Source: Cryoendolithus antarcticus (taxonomy: Eukaryota > Ascomycota > Dothideomycetes > Cladosporiales > Cladosporiaceae). Taken from it: DNA of 64,000 nt. The DNA is taken from the NCBI GenBank assembly GCA_002077065.1, contig NAJO01000008.1:496001-560000 (forward strand). Reading direction: 5' to 3'. Below are positions 1 to 11,691 of this stretch, in pieces. The stretch's first letter is position 1, and the number at the start of each line of letters is the position of its first letter. Made by a program: the position numbers and the translations under genes. A model generated the notes under the pieces. It was not told the origin of the DNA. It searched no databases and worked only from the letters and a program-made list of their open reading frames with translations.

Positions 1-3000
1 GACCGCTGCATTGTGCTCTTGGTTTACGGAGCTTCCTGACACGGCCCGGGTGAGCTCATCGATCTGGGGGTTCCGCATGATGACCGCTACACTGGCAGCA
101 TCGAATCCGTCCCTTCGCAGAGCCGTGGCAAAAGCTATCGCAGAAATCGACGACAGTCCAACGGAAAAGATGTTCGTCGAACCTGTCCAAGAACCTGTGC
201 TAGTGGCCATAAGTCGACCGAGAACACTGCAGATTCGGCGTCCTTCCTCTGTGAGCGGTGTATCGTCACGAGTGTCACTGGACCCACACTGCGCAGCGGT
301 CGAATGGTGCTCGTTGAAGAAGGTCGTCAATCTCTTGACATCGACCTTGTTGTTCACTGTTAGTGGTATGTGATGCAAGTGAATGATCTCCGTGGGCACC
401 ATGTATCCAGGAAGTCGACTCTTGCACATCTTGACAGCAGCATTAACGGTGTCACGAGCGTCTTGAGAGTCGTCAGCCACTAGATTTTTAGAACTCGACT
501 TTGTTCGGCCCGCTATGAAGGCCACAAGTGTTTGCCTATCCATAGCCTTGACGACCACCGATGCCGCCTCGATATTCTGGGGCGAGCACAAACGCAAAGT
601 GACATCGATTTCTCCGAGATCAAGTCGTTGGCCTCTAAGCTTCACCTGTGAGTCTTGTCGGCCAATAAAGGAGAACGAGCCATCTGCGAGCTGTCGGACG
701 AGATCGCCCGTGCGATAAATACGGTCGCCGTTTTGTAATGTTGGGAACTGCTTTGCAGTCAAAGCAGGTTGACCGAGATAGCCCTTACCAACAAGAATGC
801 CAGATATACAAAGCTCTCCGACGGCGCCACGAAGGACGGGGTTGGTGGTGCCCGGGCCCATGACATAGGTCCCGACGTTGGCGAATTGCGGTCCAATATT
901 TGACGGCTTGGCCTCTGGACCGACAAATGGGTTCATCGTCACTCCGATCGTGCACTCCGTTGGCCCGAAGCCGTTCATCACAGTTCGGTATGGACCCCAT
1001 TTCTGAATAATGTCCGGCCGGAGTGATTCACCACCAGTAATGAATACACCCTTGTGCAGGCTCGGGACGTCCTCTGGCTCCAGTAGCCGCGCCAACGACG
1101 GCGTAAGGTCCAGATGAGTGATATGGAGCTTCTGTATGAAGCCGCTCAAGTCGTCGAGTATGAGGTCTCGTGGTGCGCCGACGACCGCAATGCCGACACT
1201 CCAGCTCCAGAAGTGCTCGAGAACCGAAACATCAAACCAATAAGAAGCGAATTGCAGCCATCTCGACTCCCTGTTCCATCGGCCGGCGAACATGCGATGG
1301 AAGGACAGAATGAATTGAATGACACTACCATGCGTGATCTCAACACCTTTCGGCTCGCCTGTCGTGCCCGATGTGTACAGACAGTAGCACAAGACCTCAC
1401 CGCTGAGTTCGGAGATGTCCACCTTCGAAGTCGAAAAGGCATCGAGAGTACTGTTCGATATGTCCACAAGGCGCGGTTCCGAGGGCATCTTGTCTCGCAA
1501 ATCACCGATAGTCAGCATGAGCTGCGCCGTCGAGTCTCGCATAATGAATTGCTTCCTCGCCACTGGTAGCTCCGGATCAATGGGAAGGAACGCACAGCCA
1601 GCCTTCAGTATGCCAACAAAAGCCCAAGCAGCGTCTGGGCACTTCTCCGTACAGAGCGCTACGATGCTGCCGTTTCGTACGCCATGCGCTCGGATCAGTT
1701 GCGCGACCTGGTTGGCGCGGTCATCGAGCTGAGCGTACGTCCAAGTCCGATGACTGAATGCAGTGCCTTCGAAGTCCTGGACAAAGTGCAGAGCAACCTT
1801 CTCTGGATGGAGTGCGGCGCCCCGTTCTACCCACTGGTGCAGAAGCACCACGTCGGTGGGCAGCTTGGGCTCCTTTGCAGGCGTGATCGAGTGGAGTCTT
1901 TCGGTATGTAACGTGTGTGAAGGACTGTCCCCGCTCAACATCTCCGAGAGCACATGGTCATATTGCTCCAAGATCAGTCTTGCGTGCGCTGGCGGCACGA
2001 TGTCGTTTCTCGTTGTCACTCCGAGCTGAAGTCGACCATCTGGCTGCGCTTGTAACTCCATGGAGACTGCGTAGTCTACAGCAAAGGTCTGATCGACGAT
2101 TGACCAAGTAGTCCCCATTCCAGCGCTCCGTTTCGAACTCTTTTGATAGACGAAGACCGTATCGAACAAAAGGTTGCGATCCGCATACCGCTGCATCTCG
2201 GTCATTGACGTGAAGCGGTAGCGCTGCATTGATGCATTGTAGTCTACCATGCCCTCGAAAATTGCAGTGGACGATTCAGCGGTATCGCAGACGACTGGCA
2301 TGGTGCTAAGAGCTGGAAACATGACCCCCTTGTGCTGTGCAGCACTTCTTGTTGAGTACACTGTTCCGAAAGTAACATTCGTCTCACCAAGATAGGCCGC
2401 TAGTACCACCGCCCATGCTGCCTGACCAGCAGCTTGTATGGTGCAACTCCGAGTGTGGCACAAGCGTTCAAGTTCTGTGAGGGACAGCTGAGAAGTGTGC
2501 AGGCTTGTACTTACGCCATTGTCGTCCGTGATGCAGGGATACAGATTGGGGAATGGTGAGAGACTAGATGACTCGAGTGCTCTGCTCCAAAAGGCTTTGC
2601 CGTCAATGTTCTCGCCTTCCAGAGTACTTCGCAGTATATGATCAATATTGGTGGGAGGGCCAAGGTCTTGACCTTGGACAGCTTGCATCAAGTCGGCAAG
2701 TAGTAGATCCAGACTATCAGCATCGTATAGAGCATGATGAATAGAAATGCGAAGTTCATTTGTATTGTAGTTGCAATGGATTGCTGCAGTCCATAGTGGG
2801 CGATGAAGTTGCTTGATCATTTCTCTTGAGCTTTCAGCAGCGGTCTGGCTCTCACTGTCTTTCAAGAAGGGTACGGTAACAGCCTCAGCATTGTAAACAA
2901 GAGCTGCGAAAGGCCGCCGCGGATCTTCTGTCTCGCAAAAACCCATCCGCAGCACTGAGTGCTTCGATTGCACGGCTGTCAGTCCCTTGCGCAGATGCTC

Positions 3001-6000
3001 GTCTGTAATACCGTCCGGAATGTCGTAGGTGATGTGATTGACGTAAAGCTGACCATTCGACTGTATAGACTGTGATAGTAGAGCTGACTGCAACAACGTC
3101 GCGGGAAGCACTCGTTCGATGTCTTTATCACGTAGCCCGGATGACCGCAGCAGCCCAACTCGGTGCTGTCTGTCGTATGCTTCGAGATCCACCCCATCCA
3201 CAACTGCACTGGCCGTGTTCGACGACGCACGAGCTGCCTTCGCTATTGCAGCTGGTGTGCGATGTTCCATAACATCCGTGGCACTGACCTGTAGTCCCGA
3301 AGTACGCAGTCTCGATGCGACCGAGACGGCACTCAAACTGTCGAGACCAAGCTTGTACAAAGACGTCTCTCGGGTGATAGAGGTTTGCGGCACATTCGCG
3401 ATAGTGGCTAGCGTTTGACGGACTAGTGTCTCGTCCCGAGTCCAAGCAACAGCATGTTCTCCACCCATTGCCACTGTCTGTACCGCTTCGTTGGCTCCTG
3501 GTGAGCTTTCCATGACAAGGGTGCCGTCGATGACGCTCGTGTCAAACCCTACAATCGACCGCACATCTCCCCCAGGGTAGCGTATACAGCACTGAAGAGA
3601 TGCGGCAAATGCATTCGCAAGAGTGGAGGCATCATCGGATGTGAGGTATCGCGACTGGGAATGAATTACGATGGACCACTCATCTCCCTGCTGGAAGACC
3701 TCTACCACGAGGGGTACATCCATGGCGCCGGTCTCGCCGCGTAACTCCCACACAGTACCATCCAGAGGTCGTGCCCGTGGCTGGAGTATCAGAAGAGAGT
3801 CGAAGAGATGACGAGACGGATGTAGTGAAGCAGCCTGAATCCTGCGAAGCGGCGCAAGTTGGTACGGCTCCGCTTCCAGCCTCTGATCTCGCAAATTGCG
3901 CACCAAAGCAGCGTTGTTCCGGGCAGCCCCCAATTCTGCAAGCACGGGTATGGTGTTGAAGCAGGGTGCGAGCAGCTTGTCGACACCATATATCTGAACA
4001 GATCGGCCACTCACCACGTCGCCGAAGCAAATGGTGTCTGAACTCTGTGCTCGACAAAGAACCTTGGACCAAGCAGCTTGCACTAGACTGAGATGGCTAA
4101 CCTCATGTGTCGTACAGAACGATGTAAGCTCAGCCACTGTAACCCTAAGCTTGCGAGTCACATTCGATGTTGCTCCAACAAGTTCGTTGAAGAGAACTGG
4201 GAAAGGGATTGGTTCGAAGGCTTCAACCCGCTTATTCCAGTATTCCATTGCCTCCGGTTCGGCATGGCGTTTTACTTCATCGATGAAGGTCAACATCGTG
4301 GGCGCAGGTGGCAATACTCTATGCTGACACAGTGCCTCGACTTCTTCCAACAATATGGCTAAGGCTGTGCCATCGTAGATTGCATGGTGCATGTACAATG
4401 TGAGCAAGGCTTCACAGTCCGTGAACTCTGCTACTATAGAGAACGGACGACTCGCCGTGATCGTGGGTGGGTTACTTTCGGACGTGCCAGTCCCATTGAT
4501 CTCTGATTGTCTAGAATATTCAACCCACTGCAGGTCCATGTCTTCGTACATGACCTGCGCGAATGGCTCGTCGCGGTCGTCTGTCTCTACAAAGCGGGTC
4601 CGAAGCATCTCGTGACGTTGAACCACGGTCTGGAAGCAGGCCTTCAATCTCTCGACATCAGCATGCACCTTGAAAGTGGTTGAATTACAATATGCTGTGC
4701 TGGACGATCCAGACGCAGTTGCTAGCATTGCACTCTGTAGCGGAGTGCACGGGAGTATGGCAGCGATGTTACCCATGAACCTGCACCGATCCTCTATTCG
4801 ACCAATGATGTTTTCGTCGAAGTATATCTTCTGCACAGAAGGTCTCGTTGGGCCGAGCTTCACTGGAATTTGATCGAGTAGCCTTGCCAATCGCGAAACG
4901 GTAGCGTGGCGTAGAATTCGGGCTGGCGTTATTTGTTTTCCTGTCTCTACTGAGATCGCTCTGGCGAACGCTATAGCAGTAATAGAGTTGAGGCCAAGAA
5001 CAAAGAAGGACGTTGAGCGCCCGACTTCGCCATATCTAGGGTCCAGATCTCTGAGAATCACCGCAAGTGCTGATTCTGTAGAAGTCCAGTCTGCAGATTC
5101 GCCTGACGTGGATTCTAGCTGGCGAGAGTATGCGGCTTTCTCATCTGCACCCAGCTGAGCCACTGTTTCCTGAAGTTCTCGTTTATCTAACTTGCCTTGG
5201 GCGCTCCGTGGTAGGGCGGTACATGGCACGACAACGTCGGGGATCATGTATGTTGGCAGAGCCGCTTCGAGAGCCGAGAAGAGAGTACTCGTGTGTATGC
5301 GGACTTGCTTGCTTGCCCGTACTGGGCCCTCTTCGGTCGCTTGGTACTCAGTCGGGATCCAGCAGGCGATCAATTGCTGCGTGGATGCATCGTTGCCGAA
5401 CACCCACACCGTACAATCGTGGACGAAGTCGTGTTGTAGGAGGCACGAGGTAATCTCGCCAAGCTCGACTCGATGGCCTCTAATCTTGACTTGATCATCA
5501 AGCCGCCCACTGATCAGTAGACTGCCGTCGGGAAGCATTCGACCAATGTCGCCCGATCTATAGAGTCGACCGTACTGCGGATGATCGATCACAGCTCCTG
5601 TAGTGAGGTCAGGTCGCCCGATATAGCCACTAAACACCTGATCGCCACCAAATACGAGCTCTCCGATGGCGCCATAACCCAGGACTTCGAAGGGTGCTCC
5701 AATTCGGACCACGAAGGCTGACGTATTCGGGAACGGACGGCCAATATTGTTGATGACATCGGACACGAGCATCCCAAGATTGACCGTGCATATATTAGTG
5801 GTTTCTGATGGACCATAGCCTTGAGCGAGCCCTCTGCCGGCCCATCGCTGATGCACAAGATGCGTCATTGGCTCTCCAGCGGTGACCAGAAAACGGACAT
5901 TGGGCACATTCGAAGGGTCTATGAGCGCAGCCACAGTCGGAGTAAGCGATAGAGCGGTGATATCGAGCGTGCGAACGGCGCTCTCAATGTCGATGAATAG

Positions 6001-9000
6001 CTCATCTTTCTCGACGAAGCACAGCGTCATGCCGGTGAACCAGGCGAAGAAGATCTCGAACACGCTGACATCAAAAGCTTGTGAGCACGCCTGTAAGAGC
6101 CGATCTTCAGGGCCTAGTGGGTAGCTAGCAGCCAGTACTGACAGATTGCTCAGTAGATTGTCCTGGGTGACGATAATTCCCTTTGGCTCCCCAGTCGTCC
6201 CAGAAGTGAAGATGGCGTAGGCAGCGTCAGAGCCTTCGTATGGCAAAATGGGCGAGGACGTTACTGCCGAGACGACGTCAAATGCATCAGCGTTCAGCGT
6301 AGATGTGCTGTTAGCTATAGCTTGGGCGAGTGGTGCCCCACTCGCATCGTGCAAGCAGACACGCGGCTGTGATTGCGCAACGATGGACTTGAAGCGATCT
6401 GCCGGGGTGTCCGGTAGAAGTGGCAGGTAACCAGCGCCAGCCTTCAAGGTGGCAAGTATCGAAACGTAGAGATTAAAGCTTTTCATCATACAGATGCAGA
6501 CAAGATCATTCGGCTTGACACCGAGTGACCTTAAGCGAAAAGCCAGTCGGTCAGCCCGTAAGTGCAGCTCTCCGTAAGTCATGGAAGTGAGCGTTCGTCC
6601 CGAGTCGTGGATCAATTTCCCGAAAACAAGCGCCGTCCTCGAAGGGTTGTTAGCGGCGATGTCTGACAAGCAACCGACAAGTCCTCGGCTGCGCGAGTGC
6701 GTTGACGGAGATACGTTGTGCATTGCCGCAAGACCATCTGGCAACCGCCTCCCGATGTCGACCACTAGCCCATGTGGATTCGATAGTAAGCGTTCCACAA
6801 CGTTATTGATCTGTCGTACTAAGATCCCCGCTTGCTCCCTCGAGATCCGACTTTCAAGGTATGTAATGCGAAGTGAAGGTCCGTCAGTACCTGGCTTGAT
6901 CTCCAGTACCAGGCTGTATTCGTGGTGGTCGGCGCTGTCTACCTCCACTACGCAGGCCGAATCGTCTATAGTGGACTCCTGCCACACGAACAGGGTATCA
7001 AACAAGACTACATCGCCGGTGAACGTAGGAGAGGAAGCTTTGATTGTAGACAGTGGGGTCGACGAGTGCCTTAGCATCTCTCGGCTTCGATCGTGAAGCA
7101 GCCGCAAGAGCTCCGCGCACGTCCGGACCTCGTCCAAGTCTACGCGGGAGGGTAGAGTCGATAGGCACGGGCCAAACATCCTGTCAATGTCCTGGACCGG
7201 TGCATCTCGCCCGGAGAAGACAGAGCCATATAGAACATCTGGTGTCCCTGTGTACGCCGCAAGCATATACGCAAAGGCAGCTTGGTACAACGTGTGCGGA
7301 CTAGCATCGAGAGATGTCGTAATTTCCTTAATGTTCGAGATCGATGCTGTGGTAGGCATCCATTCGGTGCGATTGAGCGATCTGTCGCCTTTCGAGTCAC
7401 TCAACTGTGGGAGTGTAGTCGGCTCAGCGTTCCTGAGATGCTCTTCCCAGAAGGCGGTTCTACCGTCTGTATCATCGCACTTGACGGCCGAGCCGAGGTA
7501 ATTTACAAAGGAAGCAAACGAGGGATTCGCTAGTAGCGAGTCGCCCTCGAGGGCACTAGACAGATCCTCACGCAATACGTCAATGGACCACTGGTCGTAC
7601 AGCGCGTGGTGGAGTTGCAGTAGCACGTGTACACCGTCTTCGAGAGTACACAGCTGGATCGGTCGAGGTCGTGCGAGGGTTGCCATGTCGTCGATCCGGA
7701 AGTCATGGTCGAACCTCGGTACCAAACAGATCGATGTGATAGTCTCCCAAACGACCATCAGATACGGGCTTTGGCTGTTTTCGGATGCAACGAAGCCAGC
7801 TCTCAGTAATGGATGTTGTGCGATAACAGCATTGACGGCGTTCTGCACGTCTTGGATGCCGACCTTGGCGACCATGCGAAGCTCGACCCAATTGCAGTAT
7901 GCTTGGGGATCTCTCGATGTCTGTGCAAGCATAGCCAACTGGGTCGTGGTGCAGTGTATAAGATCCTCAACATCGTTGCGCTGTTCTGGAGAGATATCGG
8001 TCGCTGCCATTTCACTTGGAAGTTTGACACTTCGCCGGGTTAATGCTGCGCTCTCAGAGGAAGCCGGTCGCTGCGGTACCGCTCTCACAGAATGCCATAT
8101 GTCAGCCAGCGTGCGAGCTTGTAGGAGCTCCGTGGCATTGACCGGCGGATAGCCGGCTTTCCGCAGCATTGAAGCGACACGTATCGATGTCAGGGAGTCG
8201 AGGCTGACAGCACTAGACGAGGAGAGGCTAAGAGCATCCACACCAAGCATTTCTCCAATTACGGTGGCAATATCTCTGTTTCAAATTAGCAGACATTACG
8301 ACAGGTGTTACGAATGTCAGAGCTTGCCTCAACATTTCATCGTCTACACCCGCCGACTCGCCACCGTGCGCGTCTTGTAGATTCTGCTTGTGACGAGCGA
8401 CCAATGCTCTCTTATCAACCTTGCCGGAGGGCATGTATGGCAGTGACGCAAGGATGTGTACGTGACTGGGCATGGAATGGGATGGAAGCCACATTCGACA
8501 AGCAGCAAGCACGTCTTCTTCACTGACATCTTCCGAGTCAGAGGCGTAAAATACAATAAGGCCGCCATCGACCACGTCCGCAACAGCACCACGGCAGTGC
8601 GGTGCTTGCGAGGCAGCATACTCGATTTCGCCGAGCTCAATTCGCTGATCGTAGTCAGCACAGTGTCACAAATTGCCGGGTATCCACTCACTTGGCCACG
8701 AAGCTTGACTTGTCCGCTTGAGATACGACCAGAGCAAATTAGCCGGCCGGCTCCATCAACTCTTGCTCTGTCTCCCGTGCGGTATAACCTGCCGTACATA
8801 GGATGCGTAACAAACGCAGCTCGTGTCTCGCGTTCGCGATTGAGGTAACCAGCCGCAAGTTGATGACCTCCTAGAGCGAGCTCGCCTTCTTCGCCGAGAG
8901 GCAGGATCTCGATCTGGTCAGGTTGCGATCCATCGAGCGCGGGCGGACGGACGATGAAAGCAGAGACAGTCTGCAGTGGGGTGCCAATATTCCCAACAGG

Positions 9001-9990
9001 CATACCTTGAGCGAACGCATCTTGCAATGTACAGTGTATCGCAGCTTCGGTTGGCCCATACATTCCCCAAAGAATGCCCTCGGCTGAATCAGAGCCGCCG
9101 AAATCATCGATGACACTTTGCTTCAGCATCTCTCCAATCGTTAGCAACAGCTTGAGGGTCGGTACGCTTGCTCGGCCGTGCAGAAGGCTACTTGCAACTG
9201 AAGGCGTGAGCTCGGCTGCGTCCACATTGAGCGAGGTGATGATGCCAGAGAGATCGTTCAGCATCAGTCTCCGCTCGCTGCATACTAACGTTCGCCCTCT
9301 GTATAGCGGGAAGAACATCTCGAAGACAGAGACGTCGAATGTGCTGCTAGCGAACTGCAGAAAGCGATCAAATGAAGGGATGTCAGTGTCGTGGGCAAGA
9401 AGACTCTGTGTAGCTGCGCCATGGGGCAGTACGACTCCCTTCGGGTTCCCAGTGCTGCCAGACGTATACATCACATAGGCTGCATCGTCCTCGTCGATCT
9501 CGACATGAACCAAGCTTTCGGAGTGCTGCCTAAGCAAGTTCTCGGCAACGACGACCCTTACTTTACTTGATGCGAAGACCTTATTGGAAAGGCTCGCAGA
9601 AGTGAGGACGACCCTGGCCGCCACATCTTCGAGAATGAAGTTCACTCGCTCCGGGGGCGTGTCCGGTGAGATCGGACAGAAGGCACCACCGGCTTTAAGT
9701 ATCCCAAGGATACTGATGTACAGCAACGGACATTGCTCGATGATGATAGGAATGACGAAAGCCGGGATTGTATCATCTGATGTTTTAGGGCGCATCCGAA
9801 GAAGGGATGCTGCAAGAGCATCGGATTGTCGATGTAGATCATCGTACGAGATCTGTTGACGGTCGCCATGGGCGTCCAGAAAGTCTATGGCCGGACAGGA
9901 AGCCTTTCTTCGCACTAGACAGTGCAGTAATGACGGACCGCGTTGCTTTTTAGGGTATGGATTGAGGATCGAGAGTCCATCGATCGACAT
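1..9990 (-). CDS. Ferrichrome-type siderophore NRPS, partial (3' end beyond window)
   Basis: Multimodular peptide synthetase, about 3297 residues visible, no stop before the window edge. The start is ATG at 9990 (MSIDGLSILNPYP); the frame extends further only through a TTG codon. Three exons: 8692-9990, 8328-8644 and 1-8275, with introns 8645-8691 (GT-AG) and 8276-8327 (GC-AG). Domain order: A1 (YTSGSTGNPKG near 9450), T1 (LDSLTS near 8200), C1 (HHALYDQ 7591-7611), A2 (FTSGTTGEPKG near 6190), T2 (GLNSITA near 5000), C2 (HHAIYDG 4369-4389), T3 (GLDSLSA near 3340), C3 (HHALYDA 2719-2739), A3 (YTSGTTGEPKG near 1365), T4 (VGLSSISA near 150). Multiple T-C units are typical of SidC/NPS2-type ferrichrome synthetases, which condense N5-acyl-N5-hydroxyornithine with small amino acids. 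The nearby ornithine monooxygenase supports this. The product itself is inferred. Confidence 0.9.
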
Positions 9991-11691
9991 TGTGGTGGTG
10001 CCTCGAGGGTCATCCAAAGCACCCTGGAGGCTAGCAGGCGAATATGAAGTGAGCAAACCGGTCGTCCAATCTGTTTAGTGAGTACCTTCGTTCCTGTAGG
10101 GACAAGGTAAGGGCCACAGTACTTTGCTCGCCACTTGCACTTCGGGGCATACGAGTTGCACTGCTACTGTCATTGGTAAGTTCGCATGCTAAGTGGTCAG
10201 TGAGATTTGATGAAGCGATATCGCAGTGAAAGAATGAATATGAGTGAGAACTTTGGCAGTAGCGATGGAGGACTGGTCCATGCTTCATTTTTGCCATAAC
10301 ATAATCTAATCCATCAATCACCCCATATGGGCCGATGACGGCAGAACTGGGCAAGCGTGTGCTTCTGGCCATCGCATGGCTGACAGCAGCGTGACACCAT
10401 GACAGTCATTGACGCGTCCGGAAGAAAGTCGTCGACTCGATTGTCAAAGACGTGTGATCACGAGAGGGAAGGGCCGGCATCGTCTCGGCATCATCACGAT
10501 GCAGTACGGAGCCAACCGCTCATTATCAGATGAGATTGATAATGATCGACCTCACCTCCTAAAGTTCTCCACCTCAATGTGACATTGTGACACCGCTACC
10601 TCTGATGCTAGCCCAACTCGATCCACCATGGACCCGACTGTGCCCGTACCGATCAGCTCCAGCTGTGAGCACGTACGGCACTGTCGATCCGTATCCACGA
10701 GCGCAGCAGAGCCAGTCGCCCGTGCTGCCGAGGTGCGAGCGGGTTGTGCCACACACCTGTCACGAGAACTCACGCACTAAGATCATAGTATTGCACCCAC
10801 AGGTCAGCCCGGGATACTGACTTGTCGTTCCTACGAAGGTTGGAGACTCGTGCGGCTCTGGAATTCATACAATCGCCAGTATGGAACATCGCTAGGTACT
10901 GTATGTTCTTTCGGACAGTGTTTCTCGTGAAAGATGCAGCCGGATACATGACTGCTGCGGCCAAGCTAATACCAGCGTTACCCACCATGGAAGGGTTTGT
11001 CTAAGAGCTTAATACAGCTTCTGACTGCTCCGATGCCGGACGTGATGCTTACTGGGTTCGATGGATACATGCAGGTACAGCATAGTCCCTGCTTGTGCAG
11101 CGAAGCCCTTGGCCGCCAAGATGCCGGTTGTTGACTTTGCGCAAGTATCTGTAGTGAGATGCAGTGTCCGTGTTGTGACCTGTGGATTGGTAAGGACTAA
11201 CAAAATACTGCCGAGTGCAGTCGAGAGCTCGCTACGAGCATTGACCGACAGGCGACTGACCTACTGGCCATCAAGTTCGCGGACGAGCCTGATTGTAACT
11301 CATGCCCTCATAACACATACTCCAACAGCGATGATAATTTCGAAGCCGAACATCATCTGGACTTGAAGTACCCGAGCGCATCACTTGAGACCACACGCAG
11401 TCCGCACAAGTGTCTGGCAAAAGCCACGAAAACCAAAGACATCGTGCCTCAGCTGTACCTCAGGCGGGATTTGACAACTTCGAAGGTCGTAGATGTGCCG
11501 TTCAGACATAGGGAACATTCACAGTGGTTCAGGGAATACGGCATCTCACTGGCGTCTTGTTGTTGAGATGAACCCTGCATAGTAGATGATCTCAGCGCAG
11601 AAGACCTCCATAATACGTGACCCAGCAGGGAGGTCAGCATAGTATACGTGACAAGAAGCAAGCACGCAGGTCCGACGACACATCGGCTAGA
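9991..11691. promoter_or_regulatory. 1.7-kb bidirectional intergenic region between NRPS and ABC transporter
   Basis: No convincing gene is visible; short open frames here lack family motifs. It separates the divergent NRPS (minus) and ABC transporter (plus) and therefore should hold both promoters. The clearest element is a GATA pair at 10523-10542. Such a long divergent spacer is unusual next to the 300-500 bp spacers elsewhere in the window. Confidence 0.6.
10523..10542. promoter_or_regulatory. Paired GATA sites resembling SreA/iron-GATA consensus
   Basis: TTATCAGAT at 10523-10531 is the reverse complement of ATCTGATAA, an exact match to the ATCWGATAA consensus published for fungal iron-responsive GATA repressors (SreA, SRE, Fep1 class). 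A second site, ATTGATAA at 10535-10542, follows in the opposite orientation three bases later. The position is about 530 bp upstream of the NRPS start and 1.15 kb upstream of the transporter start. Function is inferred from the motif and the gene content. Confidence 0.6.

Noticed and set aside
9991..10056. 22-residue upstream extension of the NRPS
   Set aside because: It begins at a TTG; the ATG at 9990 gives the N terminus expected for the family.
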